Shown here piece after piece: positions 1-11,281 of a stretch of 64,000 nucleotides of DNA. Source of the stretch: Ditylenchus dipsaci (taxonomy: Eukaryota; Nematoda; Chromadorea; Rhabditida; Anguinidae); the NCBI GenBank assembly GCA_004194705.1, contig SADC01000322.1, positions 62,001 to 126,000 of the forward strand. Reading direction: 5' to 3'. Positions within the stretch are counted from its first letter, which is position 1; each line of letters begins with the position of its first letter. The position numbers were made by a program, and so were the translations under genes. The notes beneath the pieces are model-generated. The model did no database searches and was not told the origin of the DNA. It saw only the letters and a program-made list of their open reading frames with translations.

Positions 1-1468
1 GTGAACACGAGTGTGGGTCTGGGTGCGGGACTTTTTGAATATGTGAACTTACCTATTGGGAGAGTTACACTTATCAATATCTTACACGTTTATTTAGATA
101 CTAAAAATATTTTTGTTGAATTAAAACAGCTATGTTCTGTTTTTTTTGCGTGTCCACCTTTATAACAGATTTTATTGCACAAATATAGTACAAAAATTTT
201 TTATATTGAAGTAGGTCTAGCCGTAAGATTTAACTTCATATAACAACTTTCGTTGGCACACATTTTCCTCCTGTCATTTATCTTCTTAACATACCGATAA
301 CCCCTATAAAAGTGAAAAAAGAGCCACAAGTAGAGAATGTACACAAACTTCCGAAAACTGCTGCAAAGAACAGAAATTCAGTATCACTCAGTTGGTCTAA
401 AAATAAACAAATGTATTTTGAAGAATGAAAAAACCGCTGCTAAATTTATTTATAAAGACGGCGATAGTGGACACTTGTTGGCATTTTTAAACAAATAGAT
501 TTGCGAAAAACATTTTTCGTCTAGTTATTTTTTTTTATCAACAATAAAATAAATTAACTAACCTATTAGACTTTGAATCTTAGACAAGTTGAATATAGAA
601 AGTATAGCTGATACCCATCCACCGAAAAGTAGGAAGCCAAAATAAAGTCTGAGGATGAGCTAAAATGCTTTTTGATATAATTATGTGTTCAATACAAGCA
701 TTACGATCAGGAAGGTACAGTAGGCTAAAGTATACAATCCCCCTAGCCCCAAAATGCTCGAAATGGTATCCTAATGGCATTTTAGCTACTTTAAACGTGA
801 AAAAGACACAAAAATCAGTGGGAAGACACTTTAAAGCACTTTTTGCAAAAAAATTTTTTGCATATTTGCCTTGAGGGACCAAGGTAACTCAACCTAAAAG
901 GGTACTTGGACATCTCTAAAAGGCCAAAAAGATAAGATTTGAACATAGTTTTGTTGACTGGGGCCTACCGCATAAAGAAACTCTGGTATGCATACATGTT
1001 TTATGCATCCAGAGTCACTTTCGAGTGATTTGTGTGTTAGATATGTGGGTGTGTGCATCTCAACTCCAAGCCCCTTTGGGGTAAGACTCTTGATCCAAAA
1101 TGTATATAGAGACTCTTTTTGCCCAGCTCCAGTGACCAAAACAGTGTCAAAACCACCAATAAGGTATCTGAGTACGCTCCAGAACGGCCAAAAAGTCGAT
1201 TTTCGGTCAAATTTTTTTTTGTAGAAAGTGCTTTCCCAATCGTTTTTTCAACTTTTCTATACGTAAAAGTGGTCAAATCGCGTAAAAACGAGGTTTAAAC
1301 CGGTTTTCGGGCCAGGGGTTTCTATACTCCGGCCGTACCGTATTTCTTGTAATTTCTGCTACAAATACAAACCTTGAAAAAAATTTCTAGGTGCCCCTCT
1401 GGTTATAGTTAACTGTTTTTTTAATACAGGGTGACGCGAAAAACACGGACATTATTTAGAATCTTATT
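1..1468. other. No gene recognised
   Basis: AT-rich sequence with scattered short ORFs and no splice-consistent coding exon that I can support. A small hairpin around the word TGCATACATGTTTTATGCA lies near 990-1010. The short ORFs on both strands at 580-1276 overlap each other and show no domain, so I read them as chance. Confidence 0.5.
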
Positions 1469-1914
1469 TACAGTCAAACCTCGAATAACGACTCCTACCT
1501 CAAGTTTGTTCCCACATAGGGTCCAACTCTTTTTAAGCTGATTTTTAAAGCGCTTTGTCAGTTCTGGTTCCGTAGTCTGGTCGAAAATATCGCAGGGATT
1601 CCGATTTCGCTAATCGTTTTTCGAAAACCTAGAAGCTTCGCTGTTAAAAAAGCAAAACCTCGATTTAACGACCCCCCTTTTAAAAATTAGAACGTCATTA
1701 GATCGAGGTTTTGCTTTTTTTAAAGCAAAAATTTCAGGTTTTTGAAAAACGATCGGCAAAACTGGAATCCTTGCGATATTTGACACCAGACTGTGATAAC
1801 AGAACTGACAAAGCGCTTCTAAAATCAGCTTTAAAAAAGTCTCGGATCTTAGGTGGGAACGAACTTGAGGTGGGGGTCGTTAAATCGAGGTCCGAGTCAA
1901 ACCGTTTGACTGTA
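1469..1914. mobile_element. Palindromic pogo-type MITE
   Basis: It begins TACAGTCAAACCTCG and ends TTTGACTGTA, with TA at both ends as expected for Tc1/mariner/pogo insertion. The two halves are inverted copies of each other along nearly the whole length: the left half (CAAGTTTGTTCCCAC..., GCGCTTTGTCAGTTC...) recurs reversed in the right half. No coding capacity. The TIR matches the autonomous Tigger element at 26420-28854. Confidence 0.85.
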
Positions 1915-2241
1915 TCTTTTTCAGGGGGTATGAAATTTTAAAACAAAATTTGAATAAACGTCTATAAAACCCAATCTCCAATTAAACCACTCTCTAATAA
2001 GTCCACCCCAGAAAAGGATAAAAATAAACCTCGTGATGGTTTAATCAGAATTAATAAGGCATGCAAAATTCGACGCTATTCATTTTTACTTCCTTACCCC
2101 CCCCCTGAAAAACATATCACAAAATATAAATTAAAGATTTTTTTGATTTCGTTTTAAAAAACACGCAGATTTAGAATTGGTCGACTAATTCGGTAACTTT
2201 AATCTTATATTTGTTTCGAAATTCTTTTGCCAAAAAATTAC

Positions 2242-2445
2242 CTCAGCCACCACAAACGGTATCATTCGGCCATCCCTCTCCTGACTTAACCCTCGGTAAT
2301 ACAAAATAGAAAGAAGTGCGAGTATGATTGACAAGAAGGCAAAAATAAAATATATTGGAGATTCCTGAAGTCCAAATACAAAGAGTGAAATAGAAATAAG
2401 TGCATAGATCACAACGAAAAATGCAGAAAATACTCGGAGGTATAT
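2242..2445 (-). CDS. Internal exon of an unrecognised multipass membrane protein
   Basis: A 204-nt exon (68 codons, phase 0) bounded by a TTTTAG acceptor and a GTAATT donor on the minus strand. It encodes two or three hydrophobic segments separated by short polar links: AFFVVIYALISISLFVFG, then YFIFAFLSIILALLSILYY, then the polar stretch RGLSQERDGR. The layout recalls small tetraspanning proteins, but no family motif is visible, so no function is assigned. Flanking exons were not found. Perfect phase, clean splice sites and strongly hydrophobic composition support a real exon rather than a chance ORF. Confidence 0.5.
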
Positions 2446-3640
2446 CTAAAATAAATTTCAAAACCTCAAAAATTAAAAAATTTGAAACATTTACCATCAA
2501 AGGAATGAATCAGCTACAAAAATACAATTTTCGCAGTTTCAATTTGGCCAGTAAGGTCATTTTAGTCATAAATTTGGCAATAAGATTAGTAAAAGTAATG
2601 GTGGCTGTGTGAAACAGGATGTAATTAATGATAGAGGACAGTGTATTTATTTTATTCTCTCAGTCTATTGCTGCTGGCATAGCCAATTCAATGAATAAAA
2701 GAAGAGGCTGAAATAATTTGGGGAGTGGACAAAGGAAGTGAAAGACCCCTGGGTGGTGTTGAGACAGAGAATAATAGAAAAGCGACCCCTTTTGGTCCCT
2801 GGGCCAATTGTTCACCTTCTCAAATGCTTGCTGGGCTTGAAATAGAGTCAGAGTTTGATTAAATTTATAGGTGTGTCCCTAGAAAATGTTAGATTTTAAT
2901 ACTAATACAGGATAAGTCACAAAAACTGGTGCAGCTTTTAATTTGGTTTTTTTGCTCCAATTTCGTTTTTTTATCAATATTTAACAAATGGCGCTTACCG
3001 AAAATGCTCTAATAGGCCGATATGTCGGGTTATATTTTAATCAACCAAAAATCAGACAATTTTGAAGTCAATCTCGAGAATATCTGATAAGTGGATAAGT
3101 GGTCCAAAATCCGATAAGTGGAATCGGTAGAAAACGCAAAAAAGAGCTTTGCGAAATATTTACTCTGAGCTCAGATATGGATCCTCAAAGGAGGAGTTGT
3201 CGAGTTATTAGAGACTGTTGGCTTATCAGAACATTTACGGTAACTCTTTCGTATGCTAAAATGTAGCTGAAAGTCTTGGCTACAATGTGGTATATAATAT
3301 GGTTATGCGCTGTTTGTAAAATAGATATCAAAAACACAAACAATCTAAAAATTGGACCAGTTTTTGTGACTCACCCTGTAGTAAGCAAAGAAAAATTGTT
3401 CAAGTTTCGAATAATTTCACGAGCCCAAAGAAGCCTTGAAAAAAAGTTTTTAAGCAATTTTTTTGAACCATCCTATTTTGACTGGTGGGATCTCAGGTTG
3501 AAGTGTTCCAAGCCAAGTTTGGAGTAGCAAGGCAACTTTCTCACTTGACTTCAAACAATGAATATACAAGATAATGGCGCTGAAAAGAGATATCTTATAT
3601 AGTATTTGGGTCGGGGGGTTCCGTCCGTCACACTTTTTAT
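2446..3640. other. Intergenic, no gene recognised
   Basis: AT-rich sequence with short unsupported ORFs only. No TIR pair, tandem array or conserved exon was seen. Confidence 0.4.
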
Positions 3641-3644
3641 GAAT

Positions 3645-4185
3645 TTATGGTGTTCAAGATTGATTTTTGGCTACTTTTTGCAATTTTATGTTCGATATTT
3701 TTTCGGAACCCTCAAGTTCAACATCTTAGCTTTCTTTTAAGCACAGACACGTATAATTGAAGTTGCTTCTAAAAAAATTTTTCCTTGCCCTCCAAACTAG
3801 AGATGGTGGATTTTAGCCTGGATTTGAGGTGGCATTTTGTGTTCAAGCCCACTTTTCTGCTATGTTTAGTTAACTCATGTTCGTTATTTCACCGGAACCC
3901 TGAAGTTTAACATCTTAGCTTTCTTTTAAGCTCAAACACGTATAATTGAAGTTACTTCTAAAAAAAATTTTCCTTGCCCTCCAAATTGGTGATGGTCGAT
4001 TTTGGCCTGGATTTAAGGTGGATTTTCGGGTTTAAACCCACTTTTTGGCCAGTTTTTGCCAATTAATGTCAGATATCTCTGCGGAACCTTCAAGTAAAAC
4101 ATCTTGACATCCTTTTAAGCACAAACACGTATAATCGAAGTTGTTTCTAAAAAAATTTTCCTTGCCCTCCAAATCGGAGATGGTG
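3645..4185. repeat. Tandem repeat, about 189-bp unit, nearly three copies
   Basis: The word TTGCCCTCCAAA recurs near 3784, 3974 and 4162, and each unit also carries CACGTATAATTGAAGTTG and CATCTTAGCTTTCTTTTAAG variants. The spacing of about 188-190 bp is satellite-like. Units differ by scattered substitutions, so the array is not recent. Confidence 0.85.
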
Positions 4186-4450
4186 GATTTCAAGGGTAGG
4201 CGAGGATAAGCGAGGATAAGCGAGGATAAGCGAGGGTAGGCGAGGATAGGCGAGGATGGGCAAGAGCAGGTGAGAATGGGCGAGGATGGGCGAGGGTGAG
4301 CGAGGAGAGGCGAGGATGGGCAAGGGTAGGCGAGGATGGGCGAGGGTAGGCGAGGATAGGCGAGGCTAGGGGAGGATGGGCAAGGGTAGGCGAGGATAGG
4401 CGAGGATGGGCAAGAGCAGGTGAGAATGGGCGAGGGTAGGCGAGGTAGAG
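4186..4450. repeat. Minisatellite, 10-bp GCGAGGATGG unit
   Basis: About 26 consecutive variants of GCGAGGRTRG, with some CAAGAGCAGG units. It directly follows the 189-bp repeat. The long minus-strand ORF across it (repeats of the type LAHPRLSSPT) is only the translated repeat and is not counted as a gene. Confidence 0.95.
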
Positions 4451-4694
4451 TAGCTTAGTCAACAGGTAGGCTGGATGATCTACCCTAACCATTAACGCAC
4501 TCGAAAGATAAATCTACCCGAACTACTAATGTACATGAACAACTAATGTTCCCGAACAACATAGGCGCCGATAGGCGCCTGCAGACCCTAGTCTTTATAT
4601 GTTGTTATCAGGCCACCACAGAGCTTTGTTTTTCCAAACGCATAGCTAAATATAGCTGTTCGAAAAACGGGAGTTTACTCCAAAGCATATTTTT

Positions 4695-5570
4695 GCCAAA
4701 AAATTGGTACTTCTTTAGACTACATCACACCTCAAATTTTTCGATTTTCTTGCAAATTTTGTTTGAAATTTTTTGTTTGCTCGTTCATTTTCATCCGTCA
4801 TTTTATCCTTTCCGGTTTCAGTATGGAAGAGCTTCGAAGCTTCACTCGGCTCTGTTCACCTTTAGCACGCCAAATTTTTTGCCTTGGTCCCCCTGTTGTT
4901 TTTTTGTTAAAAATTGCCTTAGTCCCCCTGTTGTTTTGAAGGTGACCATGTTAACCATAATCACCATGATCACCGTAATTACAGTATCATATATAACTAT
5001 AATGGACAGGGGGACTAAGGCAATTTTCAACAAAAAACAACAGGGGACCAAGGCAAAAAAAATTGGCGTGCTAAAGGTGAACAGAGCCGACACTCTCAGA
5101 GCTCTACAACCGAAAATGTTTGTGTTTTAGGTACGACTATCATGTCTGACTGTTGGCCAGCATAATCAACAATCGAACTGGAGAATCTCTGATTGAGCGA
5201 CTTCCTGAGGAATTTCAACATTTTGCAGGGTTTGCCTTCTTTTTGTCGTTTTTGATTCCTAAATATCATGTTTCCAGTGAATCACAGCGTCAATTTCGTT
5301 GATCCAAACACCGGTGCGCATACTCAGACGATCTAATCTACATGGCAAAAGTTCAAACGAAGACACAAACAAGAATTCGGGACTTATCGATCAGTATTTC
5401 GCTCTTATGTATCAGATTTTGTTTGGCGAAAAAAATTCTCTGGTCCTGATGTTATGTTCAGTTTGTGGTCTTAAATTGTTTATATGTATGTTTGCGAGTA
5501 AGGGAATAAAAAAATTTGCAAGAAAATCGAAAAATTTGAGGTGTGATGTAAACTAAAGAAGTACCAAAAA
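4695..5570. mobile_element. Non-autonomous element with outer inverted repeat and nested MITE
   Basis: The outer arms (about 4695-4760 and 5510-5570) are inverted copies built around CACACCTCAAATTTTTCG / CGAAAAATTTGAGGTGTG and GGTACTTCTTTAG / CTAAAGAAGTACC. A second TIR element sits inside at 4848-5088. No transposase is recognisable. ORFs across it are the element read through. Confidence 0.7.
4848..5088. mobile_element. MITE with GGCTCTGTTCACC ends
   Basis: Ends GGCTCTGTTCACCTTTAGC and its inverted copy; inside are inverted GGTCCCCCTGTTGTTTTTT motifs. It is related by its ends and its CCCCCTGTTGTT core to the larger element at 12179-12639. Fragments of the same core occur at 25318 and 26290. 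Confidence 0.75.
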
Positions 5571-5821
5571 ATTATATATTCTTACAGATCGGATCCCCTC
5601 GAGTGAAATAATGTATCTAATATGTATTTTTCAAATGTCATTTTGCGGACATATTTTGTTGATAATAGGATCATTTTTTGCGTACCTGAGGCGGGTCTTG
5701 TGGTCAAACTTTTAGTATAAGTTTGACTGAATTAGAGGTTGAAATAAAACCATGTTTAATCTATTTATTTGTATATATAGACAATAAAACAAAATAGAAT
5801 AGGACAAAATTCGAGAATAAG

Positions 5822-6433
5822 TTAATAAACAAATGACAACGAAATGTTTGGTTTTGGCTGATATGGTTGCCCTTGATAGATCTTTGCGTGTCGAATGTAG
5901 TATTGCCATCGCTGAAGTTCCTCCTTCGCTTTCGTTTTCTTAATTTCCAACTTATATGCTTGAACAGTGAGAGGGGGCTGAACTGCAATAACTGATCTAG
6001 TTGTGTTCGGAAGTGGCCATGTATAGCTTCTGTTTCAGCTTGCAGCTTTTCATAACGAAAAGTCGAAAAGCTTGCTAATAAAAACTGTTTGAATGACTGG
6101 CACCTGGTCAACTCGAGCCTATATCGCTCATCTATAAGGCTGTATTGCTCATTCAAAGGCTTCAGTTGGACTTTGATGTTGTCGGTTTGATCTTTTAATT
6201 GAGAACAAGAGATTTTCAGAGCAGCGCAAATGTCCAAAATCTTAATTAGAAACATAACTTTAGAGTTAATAGTGAGAGAGATAACTAACTAGTTTTAGCT
6301 GTTGATTAATCTGATTGGTTAGAATTCGAGAGAATCGCTTTGAAACAGGTAAGAGTTGACGGGCCTGTTCGTAAGGCAGGAAGGCAAGCACATTTGTTAG
6401 AACTTCAGTTGGCAGAGGCTGGGCTGCATTCAT
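5822..6433 (-). CDS. F-box/coiled-coil family protein, copy 1 (apparent frameshift)
   Basis: Two exons: 6290-6433 (ATG at 6433; 144 nt, 48 codons) and 6240 down to about 5822. Exon 1 is an F-box-like domain: LPTEVLTNVLAFLPYEQARQ followed by a basic segment and ILTNQINQQL. F-boxes normally bind SKP1 of SCF ubiquitin ligases. Exon 2 is rich in charged heptads (ISCSQLKDQTDNI, LNEQYSLIDERYRLEL) typical of a coiled coil. Near 5985-5995 the frame must shift by one base to keep homology with copy 3 (KLEIKKTKAKEELQRWQYYI against KIKKAKTKMELRRWEYYI). In that frame the stop is at 5822-5824. The unshifted frame instead ends at 5761. Broken gene or sequence error, not decided. Function unknown beyond the F-box call. 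Confidence 0.65.
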
Positions 6434-6992
6434 TTTGGATACGGTGAAATAACACTAACACACAAGCCCTGGTCATTAACCGGGTCTAACGATAGTTATC
6501 GATAGGATTAGATAATATACGATGAAAGACAAAGATAGATAACAGATTATATTTCGCGAAATAAAAATAAAAAGGTTCAGCAACTTCGCAGAATTTCGCA
6601 CAGGATAAAAAATTTAAAAATGTGGGTTGAACTTTTTTGGCCACAAAAAGACTAGGAAAGCTCTGGCTGGGTCGCAGAAGGCAGTGTCGGTCTATGTGTA
6701 GGCCTACCAACCCTACTTTTCTCTGAATATTTGTGATTTACTGAAAGCAAAATAAAATATCTTGCTCTACTTCTTCTATACGCTCAATCTCCAGTCCAAG
6801 CAATCGAAAAAGTTTTTCATCAGCATTCTTGACCAAAAATTACTGATTTACTGACATATCAGTGAAGATGTGAACCCTGGGTTATATGTTCGCATTTCGT
6901 TCGTCAGTATTATATTAGTGATTATTAAAAGAACGTTTTAAAGCATTTATTCTACATGTAGATAATAATGCATAAAATAATAGGATAGAGGT
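6434..6992. other. Spacer between F-box copies 1 and 2
   Basis: No exon recognised. It lies upstream of copy 1 and downstream of copy 2, which have the same orientation, so copy 1's promoter should be here. No clear core promoter motif is distinguishable from the AT-rich background. Confidence 0.4.
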
Positions 6993-8097
6993 CTAGAAAA
7001 ATTTAAGCAAGTCTACCGGGCAAAAGAATTGAGATCTTATTGGGGTTATTTGATATGGTTGCAGCCGGAGGATCATCGCGTGTCGGATGTAAAATTCCCG
7101 CCGCTGAAGTTCCATATATTTTCGTGTTTCTCTGTTTGCAGCTCTGATATTTGAGTGTAGAGAGGGAAAGTGTCCTGCAATAACTGATTTAGTTGTGGTG
7201 TGAAACGGTTGAGTATGGCATCTATATTAGCTAGCCGCTGTTCATGAGTAAGGAAGAGTGACATAAATGAATAACATCCGTCCAATTCACGTTTGTATTG
7301 ATTGTATAGACGGCTATATTGCTCATTTAAAAGCTTTTGTTTCTCAAAAGTGTTGTCTATTTGGTCCTTTAGTTGAGAACAAGATGCTCTCAGAGCAATA
7401 CAAATGTCCAAAATCTTAATTAGAGATGTAATTTTTAAGGCTCATAATGGGCCGTATTAAATGAATGAGGGTGTATACCCATGACATTTCGGAGAACTTA
7501 TTATGCTCATGTCTTTGTTGCAAAAGATAGCCCACTATTGTAAAGTAACGTAAAATTATGGAGGTTGCTAAAAGCATATCAACTTTAAAAGTTAAACGAA
7601 AAAATATGAGATTTCAGGTGTATATACCCCCGAAAAATCAAAATAATCCATTACCGAGAGGACTAGTATTTTAAACGCAGACTTTCAAATGAAGCGTACT
7701 ATTGGATTCTTAGCCACAGAAAACTGTTTTGCGCAACAAAAGATTGGAAAGCTTTGTAGAGGAATTTTGAGATTTCACCCAAAACAAGTTTAACCCTATT
7801 TTACGCCAGAGATTTATAGGGAAAGACCTGCTTAATTGATTTATAAAAGTGAGGATAATAAGTCCCAAAAAACGTCAAAGGTATCATATATACCCATGAT
7901 ATATACCCATACCCTTATTCCTTTAGTACGGCTCAATAAGAAAGACAACTTACTGGTTGTATCTGTTGATTAATCTGATTGGTTAGAATTAGAGAGCTCT
8001 GCTTTGAAACAGGCAATAGTTGACGGGAATCTTTGTAAGGCAGGAAGGCAAATAAATCTGTGACAACTTCTGTTGGCAAAGGCTGGGCTCCATTCAT
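6993..8097 (-). CDS. F-box/coiled-coil family protein, copy 2 (apparent frameshift)
   Basis: Exon 1 is 7954-8097 (ATG at 8097; 144 nt as in the paralogues), encoding LPTEVVTDLFAFLPYKDSRQ and ILTNQINQQIQP before a GTAAGT donor. The 539-nt intron ends AATTAAG. Exon 2 starts at 7414 with ILDICIALRASCSQLKDQ and a coiled-coil segment. Around 7110-7120 a one-base shift restores homology to copy 3 (MELQRREFYIRHA against MELRRWEYYIEHG) and leads to a stop at 6993-6995. A TTAA-flanked MITE ends just 23 bp upstream of the ATG and may have altered its promoter. Compared with copy 1, the F-box core is more diverged (VTDLFAF for VLTNVLAF). Confidence 0.65.
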
Positions 8098-8119
8098 TGT
8101 GGATCTGGCGAAATGATTA

Positions 8120-8363
8120 TTAAACGGGCGTACCAGCGCTTTACACTGCAATTAAGGCGGGGATCAGCAATTTGTTTCTCTCATGACCGTATTCTACAAG
8201 CGTCCTACCTGATCCGACGGAATTTTTCCTCTTTCCTTTTAAAAGTAGGGTGGGGCCATAAATATCAGATTTGACATGAAACGAGTGAAAACTACGACGA
8301 TTTTTGAAAAATTGCGGGTCCCCGCCTTAATTTGTGGTGTAACATGCTGGTATGCCCTTTTAA
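8120..8363. mobile_element. piggyBac-like MITE with TTAA ends
   Basis: Flanked by TTAA on both sides, with ends resembling AAAGGGCATACCAGC and inner inverted GGCGGGGA...TCCCCGCC. It is the same family as 15540-15780, 18177-18414 and 63689-63928, which share the AAAGGGGC ends and an inner word close to GGCGGGGACCAGCAA. TTAA duplication is characteristic of piggyBac insertion. No coding sequence. Confidence 0.75.
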
Positions 8364-9228
8364 GACTAACACATATAATTGGCATTGCTCTAGGCCACAT
8401 CTTGAGAAAATTATAAAAAAGTTCGAAACCAGAGCCGGAAAGTTCAAATTCCCCATCACTGGCAGGGTTCACAAAATTTGGCTAGTCGGCCACTTTTTCC
8501 GATCCTGATCTCTAGTCTCAACTATTTCCTGATTTACAAGCAGTAACTAGGGTCTCAATTTCCATCACACCTATAGAGGTAATCATCCTTCTCTAATATG
8601 TACGAATACCACCTTAAAAAGGGTATTTACGATACCCTTTTTAACTTTTACCCCTATGCACCCCCAACACCTTAACAGGTAATTTTAAGCAAATTAACAG
8701 ATAAGTTATCTAGGTTTTTGGGTGGTCAGCTAAAAAATGGTCATACTTCAGCAAGCAAAAGTAATTTTCAGCACATCTCATTAAATTTACATTGATGAAT
8801 TTTTATAATGATTTTGATCAAAAATTCCGTTCGAGAGCTGGAGGGGGGGGGGGGGTCGGCCAACCCTAGTATATAACATGGCTGATAGCCGTTTCTAATA
8901 AATTCAAAAAAACATGATTGAAGCAATAAAACAGTTAAAAAATGCTACAGTAATTTTGATTAGCCCTGTACACTACTAAATATGACATTTACCAGAATAA
9001 TATGAAAAAGCTGAAAAAAAATGAGTGTGTTACTTCAGCAAAGTCAAGAAGACAACCTATAAGCGCCATTGAAAGTTTTTAAATTTAAAAAATGTGCCGA
9101 AATTTACAAACATGATTTAAACTTGCGCCTTTTAAGCTTGACTTTGATGCATAAATTATAAAGCAATTTTAACTGTTGCTTGCACAGAAAATTAATTTTG
9201 CTTTTGATATTTTGGTGCCTTAATCGAC
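8364..9228. other. Intergenic upstream of ANKRD49-like gene
   Basis: No exon seen. A poly-G run near 8845 next to GGCCAACCCTAGTAT resembles the right end of the G/C-tract element at 21943-22435, so this is probably a fragment of that family. Confidence 0.4.
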
Positions 9229-11281
9229 ATGTCGTCTATGTTTGTGTCAGGATGGGAGGATGACGAGTCAGAGAAAGATATTCACGAGAAAGATCTTTCT
9301 GATCCAGAGAACAGTTCTTGACTGCAGCTGAGGAGGGGGATCTGGCAACTCTTCAGAAAATGTTCAAACTACATCCTGATTTTTTACTTGTTTGCTTTTA
9401 TCAAATATTTAAATAGAAAAACGATATTTTTGTCTTTGTAATTTCAAGGCTACAGACGAGGACAAATATACACCACTGCATAGAGCTGCTTACAACAACC
9501 ATGCGGATGTATGTAAATGGCTGCTCTCAGTTGGTAAATATTTGCCACTTTTATCAAACATAAAAAGGTTATAGAAAGTATCTAGAAGCAGGGTGCCCAA
9601 CTTGCCTTTTTTAAAGATTTTGCCTTTTTTTGACGGCTGGCCTTTTTTCTTGAGCTGAGAAAAAAGCGCTGCCTTTTTTCTAAAGTTTTGGTTGGGATCT
9701 CTGCCTAGAAGGCCTGTTTAATTTATGGTTTCTACTTCAAAGTTAATTTTCGAATAGGCTCTCTATAGCCATGGATACCTGTTTTTGGCGCTACTCGGTT
9801 TTACCAGCCCAGCTCATGATTTTCTTACATTTTTGTAGTTTGGAAAACATGTTTAAGCCCATCCATAGGTATGCTGACTTACTGTTGTCTAAGCATAATC
9901 CAAAAAGTCAAACAAAAAACAGAAGATAAACACAGGATGTGAAGAAAACTGACAAAGCAACCAATCGCACTGTAAAATGTAGACCCTTCAAGTTTTTACA
10001 ATACTGGAATCGAAAAATAAAATGTGGGCATCTAAAAAGCATCCAGGCGTTTGTTAAATTATTATAAATAACACACATGTTTGAAAATATAGACTTGTTA
10101 GAATAAAAACATCATTCGAGGAGCCGATCCAGAACAGCAAACTGAAGATGGTTGGACCGTGCTCCACTGTGCAGCCTGTTGGGCCAATTTTAACATTGTA
10201 GAGCTGCTGCTCAAGCATGGAGTTAATGTGAATTCTAGATCTCATGGCCAGCTGACTCCCCTTCATCTGGCTATTAACACATCAGAGGAGCCATCCAATC
10301 AAATTCAAACTCTCAAGCTTTTATTAGATAGCCCCGGTAAGTCGATCGCCTTAATATTTAACGATTCATATAGGTTAAAAAACAGGCCCAAATCGAACGA
10401 TAGTCGGTAATACCATCCTTAATAATTTTACTCGTTTAAATCCCGATAGACAAGAATAATAAACAATTGCTCTGATCCAAATTACTTCTTGTGCAGGGTT
10501 GCCAGACGTCCTTATTTATAAGATTTGTCCTTATAGGTTTGTCCCTAGGAATTCCAAATCTTATTTTTTTTGATATTTTTAGTCAAAATCTTATTTTTAG
10601 CATCAAAATGGCAAAAATTGCATATTTTTGCCAAAATACCTTAAAATGTCATTATTTTGAGCAAATGTCCCTATTTTTTAAAAACGAATCAAAACAGGCG
10701 ACCCTGTTTTTGTACAGAAATTACAAAAATTGAAGAATGGGACGTACCCACGGATGTGACAAAGTTATTATATATAAGCAGTGTTTTCAAAAATCACACT
10801 TTCACACTTGGGTCACACTAACTTCATTTACCCTTTTTTCATATATTTCGTTTTCGTTTTTTAGATATTTTGTACTGTTTTGCTCCCGGATATATACTAT
10901 CGATTCACTGGTCAAATATCTCGGCAGAATTCAAATCCGACAATTCCACACCGAAATCACACTTTGTCACCAAAGTGTGATTTTGTCAAAAAATCATTTT
11001 CAACTGGGCTGTTTGACCACTGGATCGATAGAGAAATATCTCAGCTACAAAACGGCACAAAAATGTTCAAAATAAAAATCAAAATTTAGAAGAGAAGGAT
11101 AGATGAAGTTAGTGTGACCCAGTGTGAGATGTGATTTTCGAAAACACTGTATACAAGTAGCTATTTTATAGGAATTGATATGCAAGCAAAGACCGGCGCT
11201 GGTGATACACCAATAATGTTGGCCAGAAGAGTTTCAAAGGAAGTCACCGATCTTGTGGAGCAGCGTTCAAATGCTCCATAA
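9229..11281 (+). CDS. ANKRD49: Ankyrin repeat protein, ANKRD49-like
   Basis: Four exons: 9229-9389, 9449-9533, 10121-10336 and 11172-11281 (stop TAA 11279-11281). The product is about 190 residues. After an acidic N-terminus (GWEDDESEKDIHEKDLSDPE) come ankyrin repeats with the motifs DKYTPLHRAAYNNHADVCKW, DGWTVLHCAACWANFNIVEL, GQLTPLHLAINTSEE and GAGDTPIMLARR. Order and wording match ANKRD49, a small conserved ankyrin protein whose biochemical role is not settled; it is thought to act by protein-protein contact. Exon 1 (161 nt) is one base short: the frame shifts at about 9318 between PEN and LTAAEEGDLATLQ. Adding one base gives an integral total. Intron 3 carries two hAT-like MITEs. The shift is either a sequencing deletion or a recent lesion; the unbroken downstream exons favour the former. 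Confidence 0.88.
10494..10706. mobile_element. Short hAT-like MITE in ANKRD49 intron 3
   Basis: Ends CAGGGTTGCC and GGCGACCCTG are inverted. The flanking 8-mers TTCTTGTG and TTTTTGTA are a diverged 8-bp duplication. 213 bp, AT-rich, non-coding. Confidence 0.65.
10779..11149. mobile_element. hAT-like MITE in ANKRD49 intron 3
   Basis: 371 bp with about 48-bp inverted ends starting CAGTGTTTTC and containing GGGTCACACTAACTTCAT. It is flanked by TATATAAG (10771-10778) and TATACAAG (11150-11157), an 8-bp duplication with one mismatch. CAGTG ends and 8-bp duplications are typical of hAT. Non-coding. Confidence 0.85.

Noticed and set aside
4190..4492. 100-residue minus-strand ORF rich in LAHPRLSSPT repeats
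   Set aside because: It is the direct translation of the 10-bp minisatellite; the unit keeps all frames open, so the ORF carries no evidence of coding.
4546..5130. 194-residue plus-strand ORF
   Set aside because: It spans the nested MITEs at 4695-5570; composition follows the inverted repeats.
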